DNA from: Pseudomonas sp. PDM16
GTDB taxonomy: Bacteria > Pseudomonadota > Gammaproteobacteria > Pseudomonadales > Pseudomonadaceae
NCBI RefSeq assembly: GCF_014851865.1
Contig: NZ_JACVAM010000002.1
Span: 124,001-188,000 of the forward strand
Length of the DNA stretch: 64,000 nt
Direction of reading: 5' to 3'
Made by a program: the position numbers and the translations under genes. Below the pieces are notes generated by a model, which was not told the DNA's origin, made no database searches, and saw only the letters and a list, made by a program, of their open reading frames with translations. The number at the start of each line of letters is the position of its first letter. The first letter of the stretch is position 1. This document shows, piece by piece, positions 8,108 through 16,815 of this stretch.

Positions 8108-9054
8108 ATCGCATTCCTCAGGCTGAGATCGTCCGGATACGGGCGCAGATAGTCCTGGTTGGCCACGTAGGCATCCGGATGGCGGTTGAAGTGGTGGCGC
8201 AGCAGGGTCAGTGGCACCACCAGCGGGATCACTCCGGTGCGGTACTGCTCGATCAGCTGCTGCAGTTCGGTGCGCTCGGCGTTGCCGAGGTGCCGCTTGA
8301 GGTAGCCGCTCAGGTGCTGCAGCACATTGCTGTGAGTACCTCGGGTGGCCTGGCGGCTCAGGGCTTCCATCAGTTGGCGGAAGTAGCGCGGAGCGAGCTC
8401 GGCCAGGTCCTGTCGGCTGAGATCACTGAGCAGGCGACCGAGGACCTTCTGTTGCTGCGGATGAGTGGCCATCAACAGGTATTTGTGGCGGGCGTGGAAG
8501 TCGAGCAGCCCCTGGCGGGTGATACCGGCGGCGAGCAGGCGTTGCCAGCGACCGTAGACGAATACGCGGTTGAGGAAGTTCTCGCGCAGCACCGGGTCGT
8601 GCAGGCGGCCTTCATCTTCCAGCGGCAGGTCCGGGCGCAGGTTGTGCAGGGTGGCCGCGAATACGCCGCGGGTGGTGGCTTCGGCGAGGTGGCCGTTGTC
8701 TCGGTACAGCTTGACCCGGTGCAGACCGCAGGAGGGCGACTTGTGCATCAGTACGAAGCCGCTGATGTCATCCATCTCGCGTGCGATGCGGGCGCCCTGT
8801 GCACGCAGCTCGGTGGTCAGGTCGCGGTCGTGTGTCTGGGGTATCAGCGCGCGAGGGGCATCGGCATCGCCGACCAGCCGAATCGATGGGCGTGGGGTGC
8901 CGAGGCCGATGGCCATTTCCGGGCATACCGGGACCAGCTCGAAATGCTCGGCCAGTACTTCGGTGCATAGACTCGAACGCTTGTGGCCGCCGTTGTAGCG
9001 CACCCGCTCGCCGAGCAGGCAGGCGCTGATGCCGAGCTTGAGACGATCCCCCAT
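8104..9054 (-). CDS. YbgA-like DUF523/DUF1722 protein
   Basis: A 316-residue fusion: an N-terminal DUF523 domain (LGISACLLGERVRYNGG, ..SPSCG..) and a C-terminal DUF1722 domain (roughly residues 190-310, starting near LLDFHARHKYLLMATHPQ). The function is not established; homologues commonly adjoin photolyase and MerR genes. The ATG at 9054 is supported by a GGGAGG Shine-Dalgarno a few bases upstream; a longer frame would run into the operator array. It is the first gene of the operon, directly behind the four TTGTACAAG-type palindromes, and overlaps the regulator gene by four bases. Confidence 0.88.
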   Translation of the reverse strand: MGDRLKLGISACLLGERVRYNGGHKRSSLCTEVLAEHFELVPVCPEMAIGLGTPRPSIRLVGDADAPRALIPQTHDRDLTTELRAQGARIAREMDDISGFVLMHKSPSCGLHRVKLYRDNGHLAEATTRGVFAATLHNLRPDLPLEDEGRLHDPVLRENFLNRVFVYGRWQRLLAAGITRQGLLDFHARHKYLLMATHPQQQKVLGRLLSDLSRQDLAELAPRYFRQLMEALSRQATRGTHSNVLQHLSGYLKRHLGNAERTELQQLIEQYRTGVIPLVVPLTLLRHHFNRHPDAYVANQDYLRPYPDDLSLRNAI

Positions 9055-9073
9055 GTGCACCTCCCGCCCAATA

Positions 9074-9147
9074 CTTGTACAAGAAGAAATTCTTGTACAA
9101 GTAAACACGGTGATTCGAGGTTGTGCAAGAAAATCAATTTGTACAAG
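9074..9147. promoter_or_regulatory. Array of four TTGTACAAG-type palindromes (putative LitR operator)
   Basis: Four 10-bp palindromes: CTTGTACAAG at 9074-9083 and 9092-9101, GTTGTGCAAG (one mismatch) at 9120-9129 and TTTGTACAAG at 9138-9147. Centre-to-centre distances are 18, 28 and 18 bp, so the array forms two identical 18-bp-spaced pairs 46 bp apart. It occupies the whole region upstream of the YbgA-like gene and overlaps the predicted promoter. Binding by the operon's own LitR-like regulator is inferred. Confidence 0.8.
9100..9128 (-). promoter_or_regulatory. Candidate sigma70 promoter of the photolyase/lipid operon
   Basis: On the minus strand TTGCAC (9128-9123), a 17-bp spacer and TTTACT (9105-9100) resemble -35 and -10 elements. 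The -35 lies in the third palindrome and the -10 touches the second, the geometry expected for repression by an operator-bound regulator. Confidence 0.45.
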
Positions 9148-9149
9148 TT

Positions 9150-10985
9150 TTACGGGGTGAATGGGAAGCACCAGGGCACCAGCAGCACGCTGACCAGCAT
9201 GACTAGCAAGGTGAATGGCACGCCGAGGCGCACGAAGTCGCCGAAGCGGTAGCGGCCCGGTGTCATCACCAGGGTATTTACCGGCGAGGACACTGGTGTC
9301 ATGAACGCGGCCGAGGCGGCTAGGGCGACGGTCATGGCAAAAGGCAGGGGCGACAGGCCTAGGCTCTGTGCGGTGGCGATGGCCACTGGCGCCATCAGCA
9401 CGGCGGTGGCGGTGTTTGAGACGAACAGGCCGATCACCGCAGTGAGCACGAACAGGCTGGCGAGCAGGGCATAGGGGCCGGCATCACCGACCAGCCCCAC
9501 CAGCCCGCGCACGGCCAGGTCGACCCCGCCGGTCTGCTGCAGGGCCTGGGCGAACGGCAGCATGCCGGCGATCAGGATCAGCGTCGGCCAGTGGATGGCG
9601 CGGTAGGCACTGTCCAGGTCGATGCAACGGAAGGCGCCCATCAGCAGGCAGCCGATCAACGCAGCCAGTACATTGGGTACCAGGCCGCTGACCATCAGGC
9701 CGACCATCACGGCCAGGCTGAGCAGGGCGTAGGGCGCCTTGCGGATGGCCGGCGCCACTTCGTCCACCTCGGCCGGCAGGCCGAGCACCAGGAAGTCGCG
9801 GGTCTGCTGCTGCAGGCGGTGGATGTACTTCCATTCGCCGGCCACCAGCAGGCTGTCGGCCGCGCGCAGCTTCTCATCCACCAGCACGCCCTCAAGCGCA
9901 TTGCCTTGGCGGCGCAGGCCGACCAGATTGAGCCGGTGGCGACTGCGCAGGGCAATCTCCTGTACCGTCTTGCCGGCCAGACGTGAGTCCGGAGGCAGCA
10001 CCACCTCGGCGAGACCCAACTGGTGCGAATGGCGGGCATAGTAGGAGGAAGTCAGGGGTACCGGTTCCAGGCCCAGTGCTTGGTAGATTCCGAGCAGGCC
10101 AATGGTCGGGCTGGCCAGGTCCACCAGCAGGAAGTCGCCAGCCTGCAGCTGGGTGCTGCCGGTGGCGATCATCAGCAAGGTGCGGAACTGCCTCTCACGC
10201 TCCACGGCGATCACGTTGATGCCGTGCTGCTTGCGCAGTTCCAGTTCGTCGAGCATCTGCCCGGCCAGTGGCGAATCGGCGCGCACGCGCAGGCGCCGCT
10301 CGCGGCCGCTCAGATGGTAGTTGCGTGCGAGCTCGGCCAGGGTCGGGCGCGCCTCACTGGTGATCGCATCGACGTCCTTGCGCAGCAGCCAGCGGCGGGT
10401 CAGCAGCATGTAGCCGATGCCCAGGGCCAGTATCGGCAGGCCGATCGGAGTTGGGCCGAAGAAGCCGAAGCCGTCCAGCCCGGCGCGCAGCAGCTCGGCG
10501 TGCACCACCAGGTTGGGTGGCGTGGCCACCAGGGTCAGCATGCCGCTGATCAGACCGGCGAAGGCCAGCGGCATCATCAGCCGGGTCGGCGATAGGTGCA
10601 GGCGTGCCGCGACGCTGAGCACTACCGGGATGAAGATGGCGACCACGCCGGTGGAGCTCATCACCGAGCCGAGCCCCGCCACGGCCAACATCAGCAGTAC
10701 GATCAGGCGCGTCTCGCTGTTGCCGGCACGGGCCGCCAGCCAGTCCCCCAGGCGATAGGCGATGCCGGTACGCACCAGTCCATCACCGATCACGAACAGG
10801 GCGGCGATCAGTACCACGTTGGGGTCGCTGAATCCGGCCAGTGCCTGGCTGATGTCGAGCACGCCGGTCAGTGGCAGAGCGACGAGTACCAGCAGCCCCA
10901 CGGCATCCATGCGTGGCTTGTTGAGCGCGAACAGCAGGACGGCGCCGAACAGCAGAGCGAGGACCCAGAGCAACTGCGGATTCAT
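9150..10985 (-). CDS. SLC13/DASS-family permease with two RCK_C (TrkA-C) domains
   Basis: A 611-residue inner-membrane transporter. Hydrophobic segments at residues ~4-200 and ~410-610 flank a soluble central part holding two TrkA-C (RCK_C) repeats: RRLRVRADSPLAGQML..GDFLLV and VVLPPDSRLAGKTVQEI..DSLLVAG. This matches the SLC13/citT-like family of putative sodium-coupled anion transporters; substrate (sulfate, dicarboxylates or other) cannot be read. A GGAGG Shine-Dalgarno precedes the ATG. A small HTH gene lies 33 bases upstream on the same strand, so they may be cotranscribed. Its 3' end abuts the operator array of the next operon. Confidence 0.88.
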   Translation of the reverse strand: MNPQLLWVLALLFGAVLLFALNKPRMDAVGLLVLVALPLTGVLDISQALAGFSDPNVVLIAALFVIGDGLVRTGIAYRLGDWLAARAGNSETRLIVLLMLAVAGLGSVMSSTGVVAIFIPVVLSVAARLHLSPTRLMMPLAFAGLISGMLTLVATPPNLVVHAELLRAGLDGFGFFGPTPIGLPILALGIGYMLLTRRWLLRKDVDAITSEARPTLAELARNYHLSGRERRLRVRADSPLAGQMLDELELRKQHGINVIAVERERQFRTLLMIATGSTQLQAGDFLLVDLASPTIGLLGIYQALGLEPVPLTSSYYARHSHQLGLAEVVLPPDSRLAGKTVQEIALRSRHRLNLVGLRRQGNALEGVLVDEKLRAADSLLVAGEWKYIHRLQQQTRDFLVLGLPAEVDEVAPAIRKAPYALLSLAVMVGLMVSGLVPNVLAALIGCLLMGAFRCIDLDSAYRAIHWPTLILIAGMLPFAQALQQTGGVDLAVRGLVGLVGDAGPYALLASLFVLTAVIGLFVSNTATAVLMAPVAIATAQSLGLSPLPFAMTVALAASAAFMTPVSSPVNTLVMTPGRYRFGDFVRLGVPFTLLVMLVSVLLVPWCFPFTP

Positions 10986-11018
10986 GCCGCCTCCCGTGAA
11001 CGATACCGGGTAATTGTC

Positions 11019-11315
11019 TCAGGGATAGCCGAGCAGCGCCTTGATCTGCGCCAGATGGGCTGCGACCCAGGCGCGGTCGATCGGGCCCCACTCGCGGATC
11101 ACATAATGGCCGGCGTTGTTGCGCTCGCCGCCGTGTTGCACGAAGTCGCAGAGGATATCCAGCTCGCCGAGCGCGGCCAGAGTGTCCTGGGCGGTGCGGC
11201 GGGGCATACCGGTGGCTTCCATCAGTGCCGGCACGCTAGCGGCAGCGCCGCTGTCGATCAGCCAGGCCACGTAGAGACGGCGGTAGAAGCTGGTCTTGGT
11301 CTTGCTGACGTCCAT
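11019..11315 (-). CDS. Small winged-helix/HTH domain protein
   Basis: A 98-residue protein whose residues ~22-60 read as a helix-turn-helix: VPALMEATGMPRRTAQDTLAAL followed by a short wing (..HYVIREWGPID). I recognise it only as a conserved Pseudomonas HTH protein of unknown target. It sits just upstream of the SLC13 permease on the same strand and may regulate it or itself. A GGAG-like sequence (GGAGGAATTC, minus strand) precedes the ATG. No ligand-binding domain is present. Confidence 0.7.
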   Translation of the reverse strand: MDVSKTKTSFYRRLYVAWLIDSGAAASVPALMEATGMPRRTAQDTLAALGELDILCDFVQHGGERNNAGHYVIREWGPIDRAWVAAHLAQIKALLGYP

Positions 11316-11517
11316 TGAATTCCTCCATGAGCGACGACTTGCTTGGCCTATGCGCAGGATACCAGCCAGGCATTGTCGAGCCCTGGTTCTGGTTGGAAAA
11401 TCGGGTAATGGGCGCCGATGAGGTGCTCATCTGGTATAAGTTCGGCGGTTCGGTTATATGCCTCGGCGAGGCTCGACAGCGACGAAACAACGTCCTGATC
11501 AATAACAAGGGAAAAAC

Positions 11518-13725
11518 ATGCTTTCTGCGCGCAACGCTACTTTCTTGGGGCTGGTTGCTTTATTCGCCCTCGGCATTTTCCATGTCGTTCTTTACTGGTT
11601 TTATCAGCCGGATGACGCCTTCATCTATTCCGTATATGTGAAGAACTGGGTCTCTGGAGGCGGGCTGACATTCAATGGCGAACTGGTCGAAGGCTTCTCC
11701 AGTGTCAGCTGGACGCTGTTGAGTGCGATGATCGCCTGGTGGGGTGTGGAGCCGCTGCAGGCAGCCAAGTACCTGGGACTGGCTAGCTACATGGGAGCGG
11801 CCGCTCTCTTGCTGCTGGTTCATCGACGCTTAGAAGGCTTTACGCAGCAGTGGCCAGGGTTGGCGCTGCTATCGATGTTCTTTTCCTTCCCTCTGCTCGC
11901 GTTGTGGGGGCCGGCGGCGATGGAGGGAATTCTCTTTGCCCTGTTGCTCGTCGCCAGCTGTTATTTCTGCTTTCTAGCTTTCGACACATCCCAGGTTCGC
12001 TACTTTGCCCTGCTTGGCGCTATCTTCGGAGGGCTGGCAGTTACTCGGCCGGAAGGAGGCGCATTCTTCGGGGCGATATTGGCTTACACGGCCAGCCGTC
12101 TCCTTCTTCGCAAGAGAGTCTCGTGGGGGGGAGTGGTTGTTTCCAGCATGGTGTTCCTGCTGATCGTCGGCTTGCTGCTGCTATGGCGATACAGCATGTT
12201 CGGCGAGCTCTTTCCCACAACCGTATCGGCAAAGACCGGCAACCTGACAGAGCAGATCAGGGTAGGGATTGGTTATGTGTCCCGATTCGCCGCCGAGTAC
12301 TTCTATCTGATCCTTCCCTATCTGTTGGCGACTGCATTGCTGATTCGCCGAGGCGGCGGCACGGGCTGGTGGGCGTGGTTAGTGTTCATTCATGTAGGCG
12401 GCTACTTCGCGTTCAACATACTGGTCGGCGGCGACTGGATGATCGGTTACCGCTTTCTGATGCCGGTCGTGCCTCTGATGATCAGCACTTGTGCGCTTGC
12501 CTTGTGTGGGCTTCCAAGAAGCGCCGCGTTATTGCCGCTGGCTTTCGCTGGGTATTCGGTCTGGCTTTCGACTCAGCTGTATACGGAGGCGCGCACCGAG
12601 CGGATGGCGACCGAAGGCGATGTGATCATGGGTAAACATATCGCTGAGATGCAGTTGCCGCCGGATAGCCGAATCGCCGTAGTGGATGCTGGAGCCATTC
12701 CTTATTTCTCCGGCCTTCCGACCATCGATATGGTTGGGCTGAATAATCAGCACATCTCCAGGTTGCCGGGTGGCTTCATGCAGAAATGGGACAACGACTA
12801 TGTCCTGTCTCTGAAGCCCAAGGTCATTCAGCTGCATACCTATCGAGATCCAGCGAGTGGCGAGCTGATGCCGTCACCGGACTTTCGGGGCAGTCAGCTC
12901 TTGTTCTACACGCAGGAATTTCAGCGTTGGTACGAATTGGATCCCACTTCTCTGGTTCCCCAGCTATTCGTGCGCAGAGAGTATCCGAAGTCAATCGACG
13001 AGGGCTTTTTCGCGTTCGAGTCGGAAGGGCACCTGAGCGCCGATCGATCCAGTCTGCAGTTGCGGCTCAAGAAAAAAGGGAGTGGCATATGGGAGCGTCA
13101 TGCCGATGATCAGCATGCCGTCGGTTGGCGCGTGAGCGTAGTGGACAACGCCGGGCAAGACATGACGCACTCCTTCCTTCCGCTGACACGTCGTCTCGCT
13201 CAGAACGAGGAAGTCAGCCTGGAAGTTCCGATGCCTACCTTGGGCGAAGGATCCTATCGGGTTCTTGCCTGCCCGGTATTCAATCAGGTCGCGCAATTCC
13301 CCCAGTGCAATGGCGGGTTTGTCGTCGATCTGCCGTTGCACGAGGATGTGCAGGCCATCAAGGGGGTCGCAGGCTTTTCCGATCCGCGCCTGAGCTTCGG
13401 GGGGTGGTCGACGCCTGAGCCCTCCCATCGCTGGAGCCTGGGGCGGGCGTCGGAATTGACGTTCGTGACGGGTGATGTGGCGAATCTGAAAGGCGAGTTG
13501 GATCTGGACCTCGCGTCCTTCGGTCTACAGAACATCAAGCTGATGATGAATGGCGCCGAGATATTCAGCGGTCAGGCCAACGGGGAGAAAGTCATCAACC
13601 TTCGAAACGTGTCCTACCGCGACGGTCGAAATGTGCTGAGGATACTCACGCCGGATGCAAGGGCGCCCGGCTCGAACGATGAGCGTATGTTAGGGGTCGC
13701 CTTGCGGTCTATTCGTATCGAATGA
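11518..13725 (+). CDS. GT-C-type membrane glycosyltransferase (AftB-like)
   Basis: A 735-residue protein with about nine to eleven membrane segments in the first ~360 residues and a soluble periplasmic C-terminal half. The first loop carries PDDAFIYSVYVKNW followed by GGLTFNGELVEGFSS, the Asp-Asp and Gly-Glu-x-Val-Glu-Gly block typical of AftB-like polyprenyl-phosphate-dependent glycosyltransferases. Such enzymes move a sugar from a lipid carrier to glycans or proteins outside the membrane; acceptor and sugar are unknown here. Base composition is visibly lower in GC than its neighbours and it stands alone between unrelated genes, which suggests acquisition by transfer. AAGGGAAA precedes the start weakly. 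Confidence 0.75.
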   Translation: MLSARNATFLGLVALFALGIFHVVLYWFYQPDDAFIYSVYVKNWVSGGGLTFNGELVEGFSSVSWTLLSAMIAWWGVEPLQAAKYLGLASYMGAAALLLLVHRRLEGFTQQWPGLALLSMFFSFPLLALWGPAAMEGILFALLLVASCYFCFLAFDTSQVRYFALLGAIFGGLAVTRPEGGAFFGAILAYTASRLLLRKRVSWGGVVVSSMVFLLIVGLLLLWRYSMFGELFPTTVSAKTGNLTEQIRVGIGYVSRFAAEYFYLILPYLLATALLIRRGGGTGWWAWLVFIHVGGYFAFNILVGGDWMIGYRFLMPVVPLMISTCALALCGLPRSAALLPLAFAGYSVWLSTQLYTEARTERMATEGDVIMGKHIAEMQLPPDSRIAVVDAGAIPYFSGLPTIDMVGLNNQHISRLPGGFMQKWDNDYVLSLKPKVIQLHTYRDPASGELMPSPDFRGSQLLFYTQEFQRWYELDPTSLVPQLFVRREYPKSIDEGFFAFESEGHLSADRSSLQLRLKKKGSGIWERHADDQHAVGWRVSVVDNAGQDMTHSFLPLTRRLAQNEEVSLEVPMPTLGEGSYRVLACPVFNQVAQFPQCNGGFVVDLPLHEDVQAIKGVAGFSDPRLSFGGWSTPEPSHRWSLGRASELTFVTGDVANLKGELDLDLASFGLQNIKLMMNGAEIFSGQANGEKVINLRNVSYRDGRNVLRILTPDARAPGSNDERMLGVALRSIRIE

Positions 13726-13790
13726 CATGAGTTGCGGCAGGCGCAGACAGGGCGATGCTGCGCTGATCGCTTGCGGCTCGCAGGGTATAA

Positions 13791-13823
13791 AAGGAAAGGC
13801 CCGCATAAGCGGGCCTTTTCCTT
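13791..13823. terminator. Rho-independent terminator, bidirectional
   Basis: AAGGAAAAGGCCCGC-type stem: AAGGAAAGGCCCGC, loop ATAA, GCGGGCCTTTTCCTT. It lies between the convergent glycosyltransferase and valS genes, with A/T-rich flanks for both directions. Confidence 0.88.
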
Positions 13824-13824
13824 A

Positions 13825-16656
13825 TCACAGGTTGGCGATCTTCTCGCGCTGCTCGACCAGCTTGGCCAGCGCCTGTTCGGCTTCGGCCAGTTTGGCGCGC
13901 TCCTTGTCGAGCACTTCGGCCGGCGCCTTGGCGACGAAACCTTCGTTGGCGAGCTTGCCGCCGACGCGCTGGACTTCGCCTTGCAGGCGCTGGATTTCCT
14001 TGTCCAGGCGCGCCAGTTCGGCGTCCTTGTCGATCAGGCCGGCCATCGGTACCAGCACCTGCATCTCACCGACCAGGGCGGTGGCGGACATCGGCGCTTC
14101 TTCACCGGCGGCCAGCACGCGCACCGATTCCAGCTTGGCCAGCTTGTTCAGCAGCGGCTCGAAGTCGGCCAGGCGGCGCAGGTCTTCGGCGCCAGCATTC
14201 TGCACGATGATGTCGATGCGCTTGGCCATGGAGATCTTCATCTCGCCACGGATCTGGCGTACGCCGAGCATCAGCTGCTTGACCCACTCGATGTCGCCTT
14301 CGGCGGCGGCGTCGATGCGGCTCTCGTTGGCCACCGGCCAGGCCTGCAGCATGATGGTCTCGCCGCTGATGCCGGCCTGGCCCTTGATGCGCTGCCAGAT
14401 TTCTTCGGTGATGAAGGGCATGAACGGGTGGGCCAGGCGCAGGATCACTTCCAGCACGCGCACCAGGGTGCGGCGGGTGCCGCGCTGGCGCTCTGCCGGG
14501 GCGTTTTCGTCCCACAGCACCGGTTTGACCAGCTCCAGGTACCAGGCGCAGTACTCGTCCCAGATGAACTCGTACAGGGCTTGTGCGGCCATGTCGAAGC
14601 GGAAGGCGTCGAGGTGGCGGGTCACGTCCTGCTCGCAGCGCTGCAGGGCGGAGATGATCCAGCGATCCACCGGCGACAGCTCGACCGGCTCACCGTTGAT
14701 GCCGGTGTCCTGGTTATCGGTGTTCTCGATGACGAAGTTGGCGGCGTTCCACAGCTTGTTGCAGAAGTTGCGGTAACCCTCGACGCGGCCCATGTCGAAC
14801 TTGATGTCACGACCGGTGGAGGCCAGCGCCAGGTTGGTGAAGCGCAGGGCGTCGGTGCCGTAGGCGGCGATGCCTTCCGGGAACTCGGCGCGGGTCTGCT
14901 TGGCGATCTTCTCGGCCAGCTTGGGCTGCATCATGCCGCTGGTGCGTTTCTCCAGCAGGGCGTCCAGCTCGATGCCGTCGACGATGTCCAGCGGGTCGAG
15001 CACGTTGCCCTTGGACTTGGACATCTTCTGGCCCTGGCCGTCGCGCACCAGGCCGTGCACGTACACGGTCTTGAACGGGATCTGCCCGGTCAGGTGGGTG
15101 GACAGCATGATCATCCGGGCGACCCAGAAGAAGATGATGTCGAAGCCGGTGACCAGCACGTCGGTGGGGTGGAAGGTCTTGAGGAAGTCGGTCTGCTGCG
15201 GCCAGCCGAGGGTGGAGAAGGTCCACAGGCCGGAGCTGAACCAGGTGTCCAGCACGTCTTCGTCCTGGCGCAGGTTGGCGTCGCCGAGGTTGTGCTTGGC
15301 GCGAACTTCCGCCTCGTCACGACCGACGTAGACGTTGCCGGCGTCGTCGTACCAGGCTGGGATGCGGTGGCCCCACCAGAGCTGACGGCTGATGCACCAG
15401 TCCTGGATGTCGCGCATCCAGCTGAAGTACATGTTCTCGTACTGCTTGGGTACGAACTGGATCTCGCCACTTTCGACCACGGCGATGGCTTTTTCGGCCA
15501 GCGGCTTGGTGGAGACGTACCACTGGTCGGTCAGCCACGGCTCGATGACGGTGCCGGAGCGGTCGCCCTTCGGCACTTTCAGGGCGTGGTCGTCGATGCT
15601 GTGCAGCAAGCCGGCGGCCTCGAAGGCGGCAACGATCTGCTTGCGCGCGACGAAGCGGTCGAGGCCGGCGTATTCGGCCGGCAGGCTGCCGTCGATCTCG
15701 CTGTTGACGCTGCCGTCGATGTTGAACACCTGGGTTTTGGCCAGCACGGCGGCGTTCTTGTCGAAGATGTTGAGCAGCGGCAGGTTGTGGCGCTTGCCGA
15801 CTTCATAGTCGTTGAAGTCGTGGGCCGGGGTGATCTTCACGCAGCCGGTGCCGAACTCGGGGTCGCAGTAGTCGTCGGCGATGATCGGGATACGGCGGCC
15901 CACCAGCGGCAGCTCGACGAAGGTGCCGATCAGCGCCTTGTAGCGCTCGTCTTCCGGGTGCACGGCCACGGCGCTGTCGCCGAGCATGGTTTCCGGGCGG
16001 GTGGTGGCGACGATCAGGTAGTCCTTGCCGTCGGCGGTCTTGTTGCCGTCGGCCAGCGGATAACGCAGGTTCCACAGGTGGCCCTTCTCGTCGTGGTTTT
16101 CCACTTCGAGGTCGGAGATGGCGGTGTGGAACTTGGTGTCCCAGTTGACCAGGCGCTTGCCGCGGTAGATCAGGCCATCGTTGTGCAGGCGCACGAAGGC
16201 TTCTTTAACCGCTTCGGACAGGCCTTCGTCCATGGTGAAGCGCTCGCGCGACCAGTCCACCGAGGAGCCCAGGCGGCGGATCTGCCGGGTGATGGTGCCG
16301 CCGGACTGTTCCTTCCACTCCCAGACTTTTTCCAGGAACTTCTCGCGGCCCAGGTCATGGCGGCCGATGCCGTCGGCGGCCAGCTGGCGCTCGACCACCA
16401 TCTGCGTGGCGATGCCCGCGTGGTCGGTGCCCGGCTGCCACAGGGTGTTGCGGCCCTGCATGCGGCGGAAGCGGATCAGGCAGTCCATGATCGAGTTGTT
16501 GAAGCCATGGCCCATGTGCAGGCTGCCGGTGACGTTCGGCGGCGGGATCATGATGGTGTAGGGCTCGCCGGAACCTTGCGGGGCGAAGTAGTTGTTCGCC
16601 TCCCAGTTCTCGTACAGGGCGGTTTCGATGGCGTGGGGCTGGTAGGTCTTGTCCAT
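13825..16656 (-). CDS. valS: Valyl-tRNA synthetase
   Basis: A 943-residue class I synthetase that charges tRNA-Val. The HIGH-type signature appears as [13 protein letters not shown] (residues ~42-54) and the second as KMSKSKGN (~550). Between them is the CP1 editing domain (DGTVIEPW.. and [16 protein letters not shown]). The last ~65 residues form the ValS-specific coiled-coil tail ([19 protein letters not shown]). The ATG at 16656 gives the usual family N-terminus ([11 protein letters not shown]); an upstream frame extension of 25 residues is not family-like. Full length and no anomalies. Confidence 0.98.
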   Translation of the reverse strand: MDKTYQPHAIETALYENWEANNYFAPQGSGEPYTIMIPPPNVTGSLHMGHGFNNSIMDCLIRFRRMQGRNTLWQPGTDHAGIATQMVVERQLAADGIGRHDLGREKFLEKVWEWKEQSGGTITRQIRRLGSSVDWSRERFTMDEGLSEAVKEAFVRLHNDGLIYRGKRLVNWDTKFHTAISDLEVENHDEKGHLWNLRYPLADGNKTADGKDYLIVATTRPETMLGDSAVAVHPEDERYKALIGTFVELPLVGRRIPIIADDYCDPEFGTGCVKITPAHDFNDYEVGKRHNLPLLNIFDKNAAVLAKTQVFNIDGSVNSEIDGSLPAEYAGLDRFVARKQIVAAFEAAGLLHSIDDHALKVPKGDRSGTVIEPWLTDQWYVSTKPLAEKAIAVVESGEIQFVPKQYENMYFSWMRDIQDWCISRQLWWGHRIPAWYDDAGNVYVGRDEAEVRAKHNLGDANLRQDEDVLDTWFSSGLWTFSTLGWPQQTDFLKTFHPTDVLVTGFDIIFFWVARMIMLSTHLTGQIPFKTVYVHGLVRDGQGQKMSKSKGNVLDPLDIVDGIELDALLEKRTSGMMQPKLAEKIAKQTRAEFPEGIAAYGTDALRFTNLALASTGRDIKFDMGRVEGYRNFCNKLWNAANFVIENTDNQDTGINGEPVELSPVDRWIISALQRCEQDVTRHLDAFRFDMAAQALYEFIWDEYCAWYLELVKPVLWDENAPAERQRGTRRTLVRVLEVILRLAHPFMPFITEEIWQRIKGQAGISGETIMLQAWPVANESRIDAAAEGDIEWVKQLMLGVRQIRGEMKISMAKRIDIIVQNAGAEDLRRLADFEPLLNKLAKLESVRVLAAGEEAPMSATALVGEMQVLVPMAGLIDKDAELARLDKEIQRLQGEVQRVGGKLANEGFVAKAPAEVLDKERAKLAEAEQALAKLVEQREKIANL

Positions 16657-16815
16657 GGGTGCGGCGGGACCGTATTGGCAACTGATCGGGAAAGCCGGCA
16701 AGTATAACGGCTGGCACCCGCCATGGGCCACTGGCCGCCGGCTGGCAAGGCGGTGCTTTGCCGGGCGTGCCCGGATCGGCGCCGTGTCGGCGGATCCGGG
16801 GCGACCGTCGAGGGT

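Noticed and set aside
13732..16707. 991-codon open frame on the plus strand
   Set aside because: It lies entirely opposite valS, has no family features and is the usual antisense open frame of GC-rich genes.
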